Of a stretch of DNA of 64,000 nt, positions 31,444 to 43,189 are shown in pieces. Source of the DNA: Drechmeria coniospora (lineage: Eukaryota; Ascomycota; Sordariomycetes; Hypocreales; Ophiocordycipitaceae); assembly GCF_001625195.1 (NCBI RefSeq), contig NC_054389.1:7622520-7686519 (forward strand). Reading direction: 5' to 3'. The first letter of the stretch is position 1, and each line of letters begins with the position of its first letter. Position numbers and translations under genes: made by a program. Under the pieces are notes generated by a model. It did no database searches and was not told where the DNA came from. It was given only the letters and a program-made list of their open reading frames with translations.

Positions 31444-33016
31444 CTATTCGCCGTCGATCTTAAAGTATCCCTTCCAGAGCTTCTGAAGCAACCCCTCGGG
31501 ATCCCATTTATTCGCCGTCTCCTTCAGCCTGCGGTAACTCTGCTCCCCGTACCGCTCGAGTACGTGCTGCGATCGGCCGGCGTAGTTCATGTACACGTAA
31601 CCTTTCAGCAGCTGCCTGCTCTTCGCCATGCTTTCGACGGACGAGATGAACTCTGCCGAGCTCGCCTCGACGAGGTCATCGACCAGATCGTCGTCCCATT
31701 TTATCGCCAGCTGCACGATCATCAAGGGTCCATCGTCGGGGTGCAGCCCGAGCGCGTTTCCACCGTTCTTCTGCATCTGCCGCAAGACGTTTGTCGGGAT
31801 CGGCTGGAAGACGAGAAGGGTGCGCACGTCGTCGGACCCCAGAGCCGAGCGGAGCTTTTCGGAGAGGGCTTCGAACAGGGGCAGTATGTCCTCGAGAAGC
31901 CGGGCCGAACCCGCACCGAGCCGCACCGAGGTATCCCACCACGTCTGTCGCGAGCCGTACGGTTCCCTGATGCTCTCGGAAAGGGTCGAGACGTCGGCCA
32001 CGACCGTCGTGTTGACGAGCGCTCCTCGGACCGACTGGAAGGGCGCGAACACGTCGGGAACGCCGCCGCCTCCCGGAACCGTGGCGTGGTAGAAGCTGGC
32101 GAGGACGACGTCCCGGCCGAGGGTCGGGTTACGCATGAAAACCATGTAGGCGTGCGCGTCGGGGTCCGTCGCCAGTCCGTCGACGGCGAGCTCCCGGAAG
32201 CGAGAGACGAGTGTGCCGTTGGACGAGGCGGGGAAGATTAAGCTGCTCGCCCAGAGGGCACCCTGCTCGAAGGCGACGAGGTCGAAGCGCGTGACGATGC
32301 CCCAGTTGGAACCGCCGCCGCCGCGAAGCGCCCGGTAGAGGTCCGGGTTCTCGGACGCCGACGCGTTGACGGCCCGACCCGACGACAGGACGACCTCGAA
32401 CTCCCCGACGTTGTCGCAGGCCCAGCCATGCCTGCCCGAGAAGTAGGAGATGCCGCCGCCGAGGACGAGGCCGCCGACGCCGACGTCGCACTCCCTGCCG
32501 CCGACGACGGCCAGGCCGAGGGGGTCGAGCGTCCTGGACACGTTGATCCAGCGGTTCCCCGGCCCGACCGACACCGTTCTGCGGTCCTCGGACACGACGA
32601 TGCCGTTGAGACGGACGAGATCGATTGTGACGCCGGCGTCGGAGCTGGAGCCCCCCTCGAACGCCGTGTGCCCTCCGCTCTTGACGGAAAAGGGAGTGTC
32701 GAGGCCGGTCAGCACTTTCATGCCCCGGGAGACCTCTTGCGTGTCGGCCGGGATGAAGAAGCAACTGGGCCGCAGCTCGGCTTGTCTCTCCGACCAGTAT
32801 CTGCCGGCCTCAAGGTAGGCGGCCGAGCCAGGAACGGCAACGCTTCCGGGGACAGCCTTCTCCAAGGCGTGGCACTGCACGACGTGGATTTTAGCGATGC
32901 GTCTCACGCTGCACGGGAGAGCGGAGAGTGCATGTGATGGTTACCGCATGGTTGGCATTGGAAATCGAGGCCGCCAGGCCGAGATGAAGAGCAAGTGTCA
33001 GCCAGCAGGGAGTCAT
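31444..33016 (-). CDS. Secreted FAD-linked oxidoreductase, berberine-bridge type
   Basis: Exons on the minus strand are 33016-32945 and 32874-31444, split by a 70-nt intron. The first exon encodes a signal peptide (MTPCWLTLALHLGLAASISN). The product is 500 residues. FAD-binding PCMH domain: SVKSGGHTAFEGGSS with the flavin-linking His at residue 93, then GGRECDVGVGGLVLGGGIS. A substrate domain and the BBE tail follow (YGEQSYRRLKETANKWDP, LLQKLWKGYFKI). Cys153 lies close to, but not in register with, the cysteine that gives double flavin attachment in plant BBE enzymes. Fungal members oxidise sugars, alcohols or secondary metabolites; no biosynthetic cluster is visible around this gene, so the substrate is unknown. 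Confidence 0.9.
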
Positions 33017-33107
33017 GGCGGTTGGTCACGACGTCCTCGAACGTCATTCATGATTTCCGGAGAATCATGTTGCAGGATGGGAAACCCAGGAGCCGAGAGG
33101 AGAGAGT

Positions 33108-33156
33108 AGATGGGCGGTGGGAGATGGGCGGTGGGAGATGGGAGGTGGGAGATTGG
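33108..33156. repeat. 14-bp tandem repeat
   Basis: Three to four units of GGTGGGAGATGGGC, about 90-140 bases upstream of the FAD oxidase start. Confidence 0.8.
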
Positions 33157-33437
33157 CTGCTGGTGAGTGAGACAGCAACTCCTTGCCTTTCCAGCTCGTG
33201 ATGCCACATGATGTCGACCACAGGCAAGTCGGGCGAGACCTGGTCAGTGGCCGGGCCTGTGACATGGTTACTAGTTAGGTGTCTGCCAGGGGCCTTGATG
33301 CTCCCATGTCCTTGAAATTTGGTGGAGAGTCCACTGTATGCCCGGTACTCTGGACAGTGCTTGCGGTTATGAGTGCCGTAAGTACCTGTACGGAGTGCAG
33401 TGCATGCACCTGCGGCACAGCACTTGTACAGTCACTT

Positions 33438-33499
33438 GACAAAAGTGACGATTCAGGCTTGGTAACGCAGCTCTTACAAACTGAATCGACATTTTTGCC
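33438..33499. mobile_element. 62-bp mini-element with inverted ends (copy A)
   Basis: Begins GACAAAAGTGACGATTCA and ends TGAATCGACATTTTTGCC, which are imperfect inverses. The same arrangement with identical length recurs at 47739-47800, and related copies are at 53516-53579 and 61278-61336. Non-coding. It could be a tiny MITE or a recurring hairpin. Confidence 0.65.
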
Positions 33500-34175
33500 A
33501 CCCCGTATTACCTGCTTACGGTACGCCTGAAGTACAGCACAGAGGCGACGGTACTGGTGAAGCCGTGACCCGTACCGAATTTGACGCAACATGAATGCAT
33601 GTCCATGTAGTACTCCATGCAAGTATGGAGTGCTTCGTACGCAATCAATTAATTGCCTGCGTCGGATGGACAGCCAACGACAAGCCAGCCAGCGTGGGTT
33701 TTGATGCTGGTGACAATCAATCCGGCGCCGGGAGGACAAAATAATGACGTGCGGGACGCAAAAGGTCCTCCCTCCCAGCCAGCAGTCAGTTGGCAGCGCT
33801 TTAGCGGTCATGGCCATTTTCGCAGAGCACCCACCTCCCTGTACCTGCACGCCTACGCATGCCCGTAACGGCACGCTCGCCAACCAAGGTCCATGGGTGT
33901 GCCAGCACGTGTGTCTCGTGACCGATCAACGTATTTGCACTCCGCATGGAACATCATCCTGCTGCTTCCCTTCCCCTGCTTCCCTTCCCCTGCATCCCCA
34001 CGATGCTCTCGCCACACGCCCTCCTCACGGCACCGCGTCAGTAGCATGTCCCCGAGAAGCTGAGGTAACCCTGCACGGTGGACAAGGCGGCACCGCTGCA
34101 TCTCGCCCAGCTTCCCGCCTCACTCCTCCCCGACACCATCGCACAACCACCCACCCACCAGCCGGACCGTGAACC

Positions 34176-35018
34176 ATGATATCCATCTCCATCGGTAAAG
34201 TTTTACCCGTTCCTGTTTGGCAGTGGATCGGCAAGAAATTCTTTCGGCCCCTAGGACCTACCGTCCTTCGAGTGAGCCGGCATCGCGTCATCAAAGGGCC
34301 CTGCAAGCAGCCTGAATTGGAGGCGATGCTCTACGTCGCCGAGCATACGTCAATACCGGTGCCCAAGATCTTGGCGACCTTCACCCGTCATGGTGGTCTC
34401 TTCATCGAGATGGAGTACGTGCAAGGCTGCGACCTCGCCGTTGCCTGGGCGGGAAGCCTCCTGGCCGAGGACGAAAGGACAACGATTGTCGCCGAAGTCA
34501 AGGAGGTCGTCGACGAGCTCCGGAATCTCGCGCCGCCCGAGGATGGCATCGTTTCCTCGGCACGCCAGAATGGCATCCTAGACTGTCGAATCGGACCCAG
34601 GCTCGTGGGACCATTCAGCAATGATGACTTCCACTCCCTTCTCCGCGGCGGCGTGCCGCTTGAATGTTGCGGGCCCATCTTTGGCGAGGAAGTGGCTCAA
34701 ATCCATCGACGTCAGTACCGCACCTGCTTCACGCACGCAGATTTGATACCGCGCAACATCATTGTGCGGCATGGACATGTCGTCGCCGTCATAGACTGGG
34801 CCTTTGCCGGCTGGTACCCTGAATACTGGGAATTCATCAAAGCTCACTACGATTGGTTTCCTCGCCCGAACTGGTACGCGAAGCTGTACGCTGCCATTCA
34901 GTGTTACGATGCCGAGCTGCGCGCCGAGCGCATTCTTTGGCACAAGTATGACGAGCCGGGAGTGCCGCGGGAGTACTTGGCGAGACATGCAGAACCTGCG
35001 TCGAACAGCGCCGAGTAG
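34176..35018 (+). CDS. APH-family phosphotransferase/kinase-like protein
   Basis: 280 residues, single exon. The Brenner-type catalytic motif is FTHADLIPRN (H187, D189, N194), followed by the metal-binding Asp in VAVIDWAFAGWYPEYWEF (D207). The N-lobe contains a PELEAMLYVAEHTSIPVP segment typical of fungal aminoglycoside-phosphotransferase-like proteins. This family is large in Pezizomycotina and mostly of unknown substrate; antibiotic resistance should not be assumed. The start is the first ATG before the conserved N-lobe. Confidence 0.88.
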   Translation: MISISIGKVLPVPVWQWIGKKFFRPLGPTVLRVSRHRVIKGPCKQPELEAMLYVAEHTSIPVPKILATFTRHGGLFIEMEYVQGCDLAVAWAGSLLAEDERTTIVAEVKEVVDELRNLAPPEDGIVSSARQNGILDCRIGPRLVGPFSNDDFHSLLRGGVPLECCGPIFGEEVAQIHRRQYRTCFTHADLIPRNIIVRHGHVVAVIDWAFAGWYPEYWEFIKAHYDWFPRPNWYAKLYAAIQCYDAELRAERILWHKYDEPGVPREYLARHAEPASNSAE

Positions 35019-35253
35019 GAAATACACGGAATACGAGCGGAAGTGCTTGCTGACCTGCGACCGATCCCGGACGGCTTTGGCGACCATGTCTGCCTCATGC
35101 TGATGTGCATGATTCGCCGAGGTATCCGAGATAAACATGTTCGACAGGCATATTAAAGGGAAGTGTTGCCGACCACTTCTCTGCAGTCACCGAGGCGCCG
35201 TGTCAAGATGATGATGGGTAATGTATTTTGAGGTAGGCAACGCTTGTTGGACC

Positions 35254-35784
35254 CTATGAGACGTATTCTACGATATTGTGAGGGCCCATATTTTTCATGC
35301 TTCTGTCTGCGTACGAGAGTGCCCAGTCTCGAAATCGGCCGACATCAAACGGATGCACGATCCCTTCGGCCTGAAGTATGGCGATGGCGGCTAATGTCCA
35401 GGTAACACAGCTCTCCGCCGGAACAGCATCCTTCGCCGGCAGCGGAATTGTGGCGAGCAACCTTCCGATGTTGGCAAGATCGACATGCTTGGGTACTTTG
35501 CCGATTATGATGCGTGAGATGAGACGCCCGCTCCGAAGGGGATCGACGCCCAATTTGACGCGAGATTCCCACGCATGTTCCGGGTTGAGATCCTGCCTTT
35601 TGTTGGGGTCGAGCACCGGCCCATCGGACACATCGTATGCATGGCAGTCCGGCCCCTTGGAGCGCTTCGGCATGATAATGATTCCCCAGTGGAAAGCTTC
35701 ATGGCAGAGTCGAGTGCGATGGGAACCCAACGAGAGCTCGTCCCTATGGTGGAGGCTGACCACAACACGAAGCTTGTTGCTCAT
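35254..35784 (-). CDS. DUF6914-like protein of unknown function
   Basis: 176 residues from ATG at 35784 (MSNKLRVVVSLHHRD); the frame extends 67 codons upstream, but the family begins about here. Marks are HEAFHWGIIIMPK, a middle segment with HAYDVSDG, RIIIGKV, and CVTWTLAAIAILQAEG. This order (an HWG strand, an IIGKV strand, a C-x-x-W helix) is that of small fungal proteins grouped as DUF6914, which look like a compact papain/NlpC-like fold with His and Cys. Catalysis is unproven. The gene converges with the plus-strand phosphotransferase. Confidence 0.65.
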   Translation of the reverse strand: MSNKLRVVVSLHHRDELSLGSHRTRLCHEAFHWGIIIMPKRSKGPDCHAYDVSDGPVLDPNKRQDLNPEHAWESRVKLGVDPLRSGRLISRIIIGKVPKHVDLANIGRLLATIPLPAKDAVPAESCVTWTLAAIAILQAEGIVHPFDVGRFRDWALSYADRSMKNMGPHNIVEYVS

Positions 35785-37715
35785 TTCGCCCCAGCCGTTC
35801 GGGCAACCGCCAAAACATATGGAAGGAATCCGCGTGTGGAATGCCGAGGGGATCTGCCCAAAGCCGCCGGCAGAAGTGCTTGCGTCGTGAAGCCATCTTG
35901 TTCGGGGTTTTCCTGGACTGATATAGCATACCATGGCAAGAACTAGGAACCTCTCAAGCGATTGCCAGCCCCGAAAGTCGCCCAAGAGCCGCGTTTCCTA
36001 CAACACAGTCACCTCGCCGGGATTGGCTCGCCAACAATAGCACGGCGGCAAATGAAAGTAACCCTGGCGGCGGTGCTGACGTCTTGACGGCGGCCCGTCG
36101 TCCAAGCCCCCCGTCATCCAGGCCCCGAGGCGAATGCGACGCAGCAGACCCTAGACGCCTGCGCCCGCCATGATGCGCGTTTCCCAGCACTTGCATCATT
36201 TCGTCGACCAACCAGAGCATGGCGGAAGGACAACCCTGGTGCCGGCCACGATATCCTTGGTCCTCTGTTCGTATATGCCCAGGGAACCAAGGGTCAATCG
36301 TGGGCGTGGGCGGCGATGTGATCTCCCGGCCTGCCCCTTTTGCCCCCCCATCGGCCTTGTCTAAAGTCGCATGCCTCTTCGCAACGTGGCATGCCCGTGC
36401 AGAAAAGGGTAACGGATGAATCCCATCCCCCTTTCTCGCCATTCTACACGACAAGGCCCTGCAGAGAGGTCGACGCGGTTGAAGCTTCCCCTGAACCGAA
36501 CGATTTCGCCCGAAAGGCCGGCACCTTGTTTAACCGTGCAGTCTGCGTACGGTGCAACGAGGGCTTCGCGGGCGTCTTGATCGCCATAACCGTTGCTACG
36601 GCGCACCTGTTGCCGCGGCACACCCTTTGCCACGGCATACCTTTGCTGCCGTGTATTACTCTGTCGCGCCGTTCCAGTGCCTCAACGAGCCGCAGGGGCG
36701 GAGAGGCGTGTCCAAGGATAAGGGCGCTCCTTGCGAGACTGCAAATCTGTTTTCCCTTGAAGGAATACAACTTTCTCCCTCGTTTATTCTCATAATGCTA
36801 TGAAGGCTTGCTACCTCTCGCTCTGGGGTTCAGCCGGCAATTCCACCCAGACTATCGCCCTTCTGCTGCGACGCGCTATACTATCGCATGCTGCATTGCT
36901 GCCATTTCCATCACGGCCGCCCATGACACGGCCGTCTACGGCATGTCACGGCCGCCTTTGCCTGGCCGCTAACCTTTACCATGGTCACTCCGTATTGCAC
37001 GTACAGTAAGCTTACCTTGGCTAGGGATCCTGGAAGGTTTGTTCACGAAGCTGAGAGAGAGACTGCCGCCATACGGGAACTCGCCATTAGGATTCGTTAG
37101 GTTCATTACTCCATGCGAGTGCCGTAGCAATAGGCGTTGTTTGCTACAGCGATGCGTGCACTGCACAAGGTACCTGCACACCGGCTGTAGGTAGGCTTGT
37201 AGACAGTGTTCAGCAGCGATGGTGTGCTGTAGCAGGGCATTCTGCCGCAAAGAGTGCGCTGTGACGATCAGGTTAGTGGCCGGCACACACTAATCTGGTG
37301 CGGTAGCGATATATCGGCAGCGCCTAGGCGTACCTCCGGCCGTGAGGGTTTATCAGTGAGTACTTATTGTTGCTTCACGTTCTTATGCACTCCGTATTAT
37401 ACAAACACTCCGTGCAGTAAGTGCTCCATCTTGTACAAGTCATACTCCGTATTGCTCTATTCCGTACTCAGGTCGGTTGCAGTAATAATAATGCCTACAG
37501 TACTTACGGAGGGAGTACTTGCATCAGATTCAGATTGTGAGCTATTATTAGAGCTCCGGGATTGTGGACACCACGTGACCAGACAGCTACACACCAAGAA
37601 TCAGACATGCTCACCTTCAAGTGTACGCGTTGCATCCAAAGTCGTGGTTTGCATCGACATGGTTGCGTTATGCTTGAAACTTACATGGTCATGACATGCA
37701 AGCACTGCAGCCGCC
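35785..37715. other. Intergenic region, no gene seen
   Basis: 1.9 kb. GC-rich to about 36800, then AT-richer with GTACTCCGTATT-type words (37388-37470). Overlapping frames on both strands show no motif. Confidence 0.45.
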
Positions 37716-38288
37716 ATGATGTCCCACTTCCTCGGCCACCCCCTGCGCTTCGCCATATCTACCCTCAAGGCAACGTGCATCACTCACCTCACCTTCACCC
37801 ACCTGCTCCAGGTTTCCCCGGCCCAAGGCCCCTCGATGCTGCCCACCTTTTCCGTCGACGGTGACTGGATCGTCGCCGACATGACGTCGCGCCGCGGCAG
37901 GGGGGTCTCCGTCGGCGATCTCGTCCTCTACAAGATCCCCATCTTTGCCGCCCAGCATGGCGTCAAGCGCGTCGTCGCCATGCCCGGGGACTACGTCTCT
38001 CTCGGGACGCCCGGGGAGAGAGGCGAGGAGCAGATGATTCAGGTTCGGCCGATTCCCTCCCCGTGCCTTTTACCCTCCCGTGAGTCGCGGCAATCTGACG
38101 GACGGAACGGTCAGGTTCCCGAGGGCCATTGTTGGATTGTGGGCGACAACTTGCCTGCCTCCAGGGACTCTCGTCAGTTTGGTCCCCTGCCCCTCGCCCT
38201 CGTCCAAGGGAAAATCATCGCCAAGATCTTGCCCTGGAAGGAGAAAAGTTGGATGAGCAACAATGTCGGGCTGGTGCAGGAATCCTAA
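37716..38288 (+). CDS. IMP1: Mitochondrial inner membrane protease subunit 1
   Basis: Signal-peptidase-I family protease that trims intermembrane-space sorting signals, working with Imp2. Exons are 37716-38042 and 38115-38288. The 72-nt intron is in frame and carries no stop, so an unspliced reading would insert 24 foreign residues. The spliced product is 166 residues, the usual Imp1 size. An N-terminal membrane segment is followed by the catalytic Ser in QGPSMLPTF and catalytic Lys in GVKRVVAMPGD; splicing creates the conserved MIQVPEGHCWIVGDN, followed by SRDSRQFGPLPLALVQGKI. Confidence 0.92.
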   Translation: MMSHFLGHPLRFAISTLKATCITHLTFTHLLQVSPAQGPSMLPTFSVDGDWIVADMTSRRGRGVSVGDLVLYKIPIFAAQHGVKRVVAMPGDYVSLGTPGERGEEQMIQVRPIPSPCLLPSRESRQSDGRNGQVPEGHCWIVGDNLPASRDSRQFGPLPLALVQGKIIAKILPWKEKSWMSNNVGLVQES

Positions 38289-38880
38289 CCTCGAAGCTCG
38301 TTCCCAACAAGTGCATGCCACCCGAGCGTCGCGTAGTCGGTCACCCTGAACCTCGCCGTCACGTCACCGCCGTCGTGTCAAGTCGGGTATGATAGACAAG
38401 GCCTAAGCTCATGGTCGTCTAATTACAGCGGCCGACTCGTGCCGCACGCCTCGCGAAGCTCGCACTCGCCGGAATTCACAAAAAAGCAACTAATGCTGGC
38501 TAATCACGTCACTCGCCGAAAAAAGATATGCTTGTACAAAGTGCCAGCCGCCTGTTTTCCTGCCCGGACCCGTGACGCCGGCGCGGACGGCCGGCTCGGA
38601 GCTTTCCGAACCGCCTGCCAGTCTCAGCGGGCCGAAATCGCCAAATGAAACATCAAGGATACATGGTCTCGGCGGAAGCATGACGGCGGACGAGCCGATG
38701 AGGAGCACCGCGGCCAAACGAGCATCGGTCCGCCTGGGCTTCCCGGAACCAAAAACGCCGTGGCTCCCTTTGGTTCGCGTCGTCGCCCGGCTCGGCGGAC
38801 CGGCGGACGTCGCGAGGCGAGGAGAGGCTTCGAGACCCGACGTCTCGCCGACGAGGCGGACGTTGGCGACGGCGCCCGGC
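38289..38880. other. Intergenic region between convergent IMP1 and VAC8
   Basis: Nothing coding. At about 38421 is TAATTACAGCGG, half of the palindrome seen upstream of ALB1. GC-rich toward the VAC8 end. Confidence 0.5.
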
Positions 38881-40946
38881 TCAACCTTCGATGTGCGCCT
38901 TCGACATGCTCTGTCCCAGGAGCTCGAGGCATCGTTGCGCCAAGCTGACCACCTCGCCCTCGTCGTCCTCGTCGAACTCGGGCTCTCCCTCGACCTGGCG
39001 GTTCGCAATGCTTCGGATGTGTTCGATGATGTCGTCTGCCTTGCCGATGAGGCCGATCAAGGACTTGTCCTCGGACTCGAACAGCTGCAGCAGCGTCCAA
39101 ACGGCGATGTGCTGGAAGGTGGCGTCGCCCGACTGGAGGAATCGACCGAGGTAGCCGTGGACGCCGCCGTTGGGCTCGTTCCAGTTCTGGACGAATATCG
39201 AGTACTCGCCAACTGCACCACTGTCAACGACGGAGAGGCCACGCGGCCGGGCGCGGGGAGGCACGGTACCTTTCGACGACAGGTTGCCCAGGGCGGCGGC
39301 GCTGTTGCCCTGCACCTCGATGCTCGGAGAGTGGGTCAGGGGGATGAGGACGTCGCAGACTCCGAGGTTGAGGAGATGCGTCTTGAGGTCGTCGCTCAGC
39401 GCGAGGACGGCGATGGCGGCCGTCATCTCCGACTGCACCGTGACGGGGACGTCGAGCACGAGCTGCTTGCACTTCTGCACGGCGCCGGCGTCGAGGACCA
39501 GGGCCTTGTTGCGGTCGGAGCTGGCGGCGAGGTTGCGCAGCGTCGAGATGGCGTGGCACTGTATCTCCTCGTTGTCGGTCGAGCCGAGCAGGTCGACGAG
39601 GGGCTTCAGGAAGTTTGCCTCGATGATGGGCGACTCGTTCATGGGATGAATGGAAATGTTGCGTATGCATGCCACCGCCGAGAGGATGAGGGGCAGGTAC
39701 GAGGATTGGAGGAGTCGCAGCAGGGGGTGGAGGCCGTTGGCCCGGACGATATCCAGCTGGTACTTTTCATCCGATGCCAAGTTCCGCAGGGCCAGGGCGG
39801 CTTGACACTGCACCTTGGGCGACGACGAGTCCATGAGGTTGACGAGCGACTGCACCAACTTGGGTTCCGACGAGGCCAGCTTCCGCCGGTTGTTGGCGTC
39901 GACGGCGATGTTGCTCAGGGCCGTCGTGCAGTAGTACTGGACGTCGACGTCGGGCGAGGAGAGGAGCTGGACGAGCACCGGGATGGCACCGGCGTTGACG
40001 AGCTGCTGGCGGTTCTCGTCTGGTTCGGCTCATGTCAGCGAGCAGCCGCGCGAGCGGAGGAGGCAGGAGTCGCCATATCTATCAACATACCGGAATGTGT
40101 CATGTTGAGGAGGGCGCCCGTAGCGTTTCTCTGCACTCGCATGTCTCTAGATTTTGCCAGCCTCGTCAAGGGGCCGAGGGCGCCGGATCGGGCAATCTTG
40201 GCCTTGTTCTCCTCGTGCGTAGCGAGGTTGGTGATGCAACCGACGGCGTTGCACTGGACCTCGACGTTTGGCGACAGCATCTGTCGGATGAGAGGGGTGA
40301 GGCCGCCGAGCTGGACGATGAGGACTTTGTTTTCGGCTACGTCAGGGTCAGCGAGGGCCCGAGAACGTCATCGTGTCGTGGCGTGACCATACTGTTGACG
40401 GCGAGATTCCCGAGGGCTGCGCTGGCGGCCCTCTGCACCTCAATGTCGGGGCTCTGCAGCAGGAAAAGGATGGGCTCGAGCGTGTCCCGGTCGACCTCTC
40501 GGACATCTGCGGAGACGCGTCAGCACGAATCCGAACCAGGCCTCGGCCACGAGCGTCGTGCGGCGACGTCGGGGCGTACCTCGCTCGGTGATCTCGGCAA
40601 AGGTGAGGCTCGCGCTTCGCTGGAGATCGATGTTCTCGGAAAAGACCAAGGTGCTCAGGGCTCGGAGGGGTTCGCCCGAGAAGAAGTCGGTCTCGCCACG
40701 CTGGTCAAAGGTCAGAGTCGACGACGAAGCAGGGCGGTGCGATCCGTGACGGACGTTTTCTAGGTACTGAAGCAGGTCGGCAACGGCCTCCCGCTCGCTG
40801 TCGGCGAGGACGGGCTCGTAGAGGCCATCGCGGGCTCGTCCTGGCGGTGTCGGACGTTAGCCTCGACGGCAACCCACGACGGCGGACGACGCGTTCGAGG
40901 GGGAGGATTGCTTACCCCCGCAGCACGATGAGTGACAGCCACCCAT
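38881..40946 (-). CDS. VAC8: Vac8 armadillo-repeat vacuolar protein
   Basis: Seven exons on the minus strand: 40946-40916, 40840-40755, 40700-40580, 40506-40393, 40336-40091, 40019-39270 and 39212-38881. All introns are GT-AG and the sum is 559 residues. Exon 1 encodes [10 protein letters not shown], with Gly2 for myristoylation and cysteines for palmitoylation, which anchor Vac8 to the vacuole. Then follow [18 protein letters not shown], the [20 protein letters not shown] repeat, and about eleven ARM repeats (for example [35 protein letters not shown]). An acidic tail follows. It acts in vacuole inheritance, fusion, the Cvt pathway and nucleus-vacuole junctions. Highly conserved, confident model. 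Confidence 0.96.
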
Positions 40947-43189
40947 GGCTGCGACGATGGCTCTGACGGCTACGGCCTGGGTTGGGAGATGGTCAAGGGC
41001 GGCGGGCGGAGCGGTGGTGAATGTGGTCCTCGGCGGAGCGACGGCCGGGGACGTTGTTGTTGTTGTTGACGAGGACGGGGGCTAGCAGCGAGAGAGCGGC
41101 AAGCGTCGACGCTCGCGGGGCGAGTGCGGAGGGCGGGCGGGATAAATAGATGGCATGCGCTGCCGAGAAGGTACCAGCTGTCGGCCAGCGACGGGGAGCG
41201 AGGGTGTCACGAGACGACGACGCGATGGGATGCAGCGGTGCAGCGGGCGAGGGGTGGGTGGTTGTGATGGTCGATCTGGCTTGGAGGAGATGATGACGAG
41301 AAGAAGAGCTGTGGGGGAACTTCGGATCGGGTGGTGAAGGGCAACCGGCGCCTCCCCTGGGGCGTCGATGGACGTCGTCCCAGCGGCTTCCTCCCAGGCA
41401 GGCTAGCGTGCAGGGGAGGATCAATCAGGGCACGGCGGGCCATTCGCGCCGCGTACAGCACTTGCTTGCGGGTACCTCCCACGCAGGTACCTGCTTGTAC
41501 ATGTACACCTTTCGGTAACCCCACTCGGTCGACGCATCTCCTCAGCACTGTACAGTACAGACAGGTGCATATACTCCTGGGCGTACTGTAGGTGCACTGC
41601 ACATTTACGCGTAGGAACGGCGCGTAATTCAGCACATGTTGGTTTAGGGGGACTTGACGAGAACGGTACGAGGGCGTTTCCAGCATAAAGCATACCTACC
41701 TAGTAGAAATTTAGTAGTAAACAAGTATTAAGTACTTGCAGGTGTGCATGTATTTGGACCCGACGAGGAATCCGCAATCGTACGGTAGCCATAGTGTACA
41801 TGTACAATTAAGTACTTACTCGCAGGGACGGAGCACTGTACATGTTCTCCGTACTGAACAAGTCGTTGTGCTGTACTCCGTATTAGTTGTAGTTGTAGGT
41901 GCACTTGCAGCGAGCGCAAGTGCTAGAATTGGTGCTCCGTAAGTATTAATTGCTGGGTACGGAGTACTTACTCGTGCAAAGATGGCAGCAACTCCATCAG
42001 GTGGGGTCGTTGCCATGCATGAGCCAGGTGCATCTGCTTTGCTAGAACGCGCACGGACTCATACATGTCCTGTACTTGGTCGTCCACTCAACAACAGTAC
42101 TAATCCGTACTCGTACAGTACGCCGTAATTACTTGTAGAGTAGATAATTATGCGTAGGCGCACAGTAGTAAAAACTTCAGCAGGCACTTTGCAGGAATTA
42201 ATAACAACAAGCTGGTGCAAGTACTTACACGGCCTCCGTACAGTGTGGGGCAAATCGACTTATCCCGCCAGAAGTCACTTTGCTTATTATGAACGTGGGG
42301 ATGATACGTGATCGGCGATAAAGACAAAGTACGGAGTACTTACTTCTTCCAAGGACTGCGACTCCGAGCATGTACATGTACTTACTCTGCAAGCACAAGT
42401 ACTGCGGACACCTGCTCGCGTACTTCGTTGTAATTAGTTACAGTACTCCGTACATGTATTACACGTACGGAGTACAAGTAAGCAAGTAATACTTACGGAC
42501 GGAGTACTCCGTACATGTACTCGTATTAATACCTCGTCACGATCGATCGTAAACCGATGGCGACGAGTCCAAAAGGCGACGGCGTGTCTGTAATCTCTCA
42601 AGAGGAGAAAATAATGCTTGCCACAATCTGAATCGTGCCTACCATCTACACGTGCCGTCTGTCCCTCGTCAGCAAATTTGGGCCCATGTGGTTGATCCTT
42701 ACATGTCCCGAGATGGAGGTATGGTCGATATGCAGGATTCTTCGTAGTAAAAGATCAATAGGTAACGACGAGCTGTTGTTGCATCCTCGACTCCAGCCTG
42801 AGGTGTTTCCCCACGCGTACTTGCAATCTCAACACTTCATCTCGACCCCATCTCGGTGCAAGTCGGAGTCGATCAGAACCGCCAATGCCCCAAGGTTGCT
42901 TGGGAAGATCAAGTCAAATCTCGAGACGCGCGGCGCCAGTTGTCGGCATGCAGGTCTTTGGACGGCTGTAGCCTCGAGAAGGAATTGAAAATCGCGTCAA
43001 GAATTGTAGGCACCTTGCATTAACTACATATGGCAATAGACGGCTGCTGCGATGCGAACGAAAGTCATGTTGAAAGTGGCAGGTCTGGAAAAGTCAGCGC
43101 GCCTGGTGAAGATTAGAAAGACGGACGGCAGTAGCCACACCATCCACTCGTCCGAATGAAGCGGTACCTTTGCGACGCCAGGCGGCCGC
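40947..43189. other. Intergenic region rich in TACTCCGTA words
   Basis: 2.2 kb. The first 450 bases are GC-rich VAC8 upstream sequence. From 41450 to 42560 the sequence is built of CTTGTAC, GTACTTAC and TACGGAGTAC words. No gene seen. Confidence 0.5.
42320..42540. repeat. Cluster of TACGGAGTAC / GTACTCCGTAC words
   Basis: At least five copies within 220 bases, including back-to-back GGAGTACTCCGTACATG near 42500 that makes a palindrome. The word occurs at more than twenty sites in the AT-rich intergenic parts and not in the coding exons I checked. Confidence 0.7.

Larger units (their letters stand above)
33017..34175. other. Intergenic region with repeats
   Basis: Shared upstream region of the FAD oxidase (minus) and the phosphotransferase (plus). 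It contains the minisatellite and inverted-end mini-element listed separately and copies of the GTACGGAG word (33387). No gene seen. Confidence 0.5.

Noticed and set aside
31444..35018. FAD oxidase plus phosphotransferase as part of a secondary-metabolite cluster
   Set aside because: No backbone synthase, P450, methyltransferase or cluster regulator lies nearby; neighbours are housekeeping genes.
38572..40386. 604-codon plus-strand frame
   Set aside because: Antisense to the conserved VAC8 exons; it crosses VAC8 introns without any protein-like motif.
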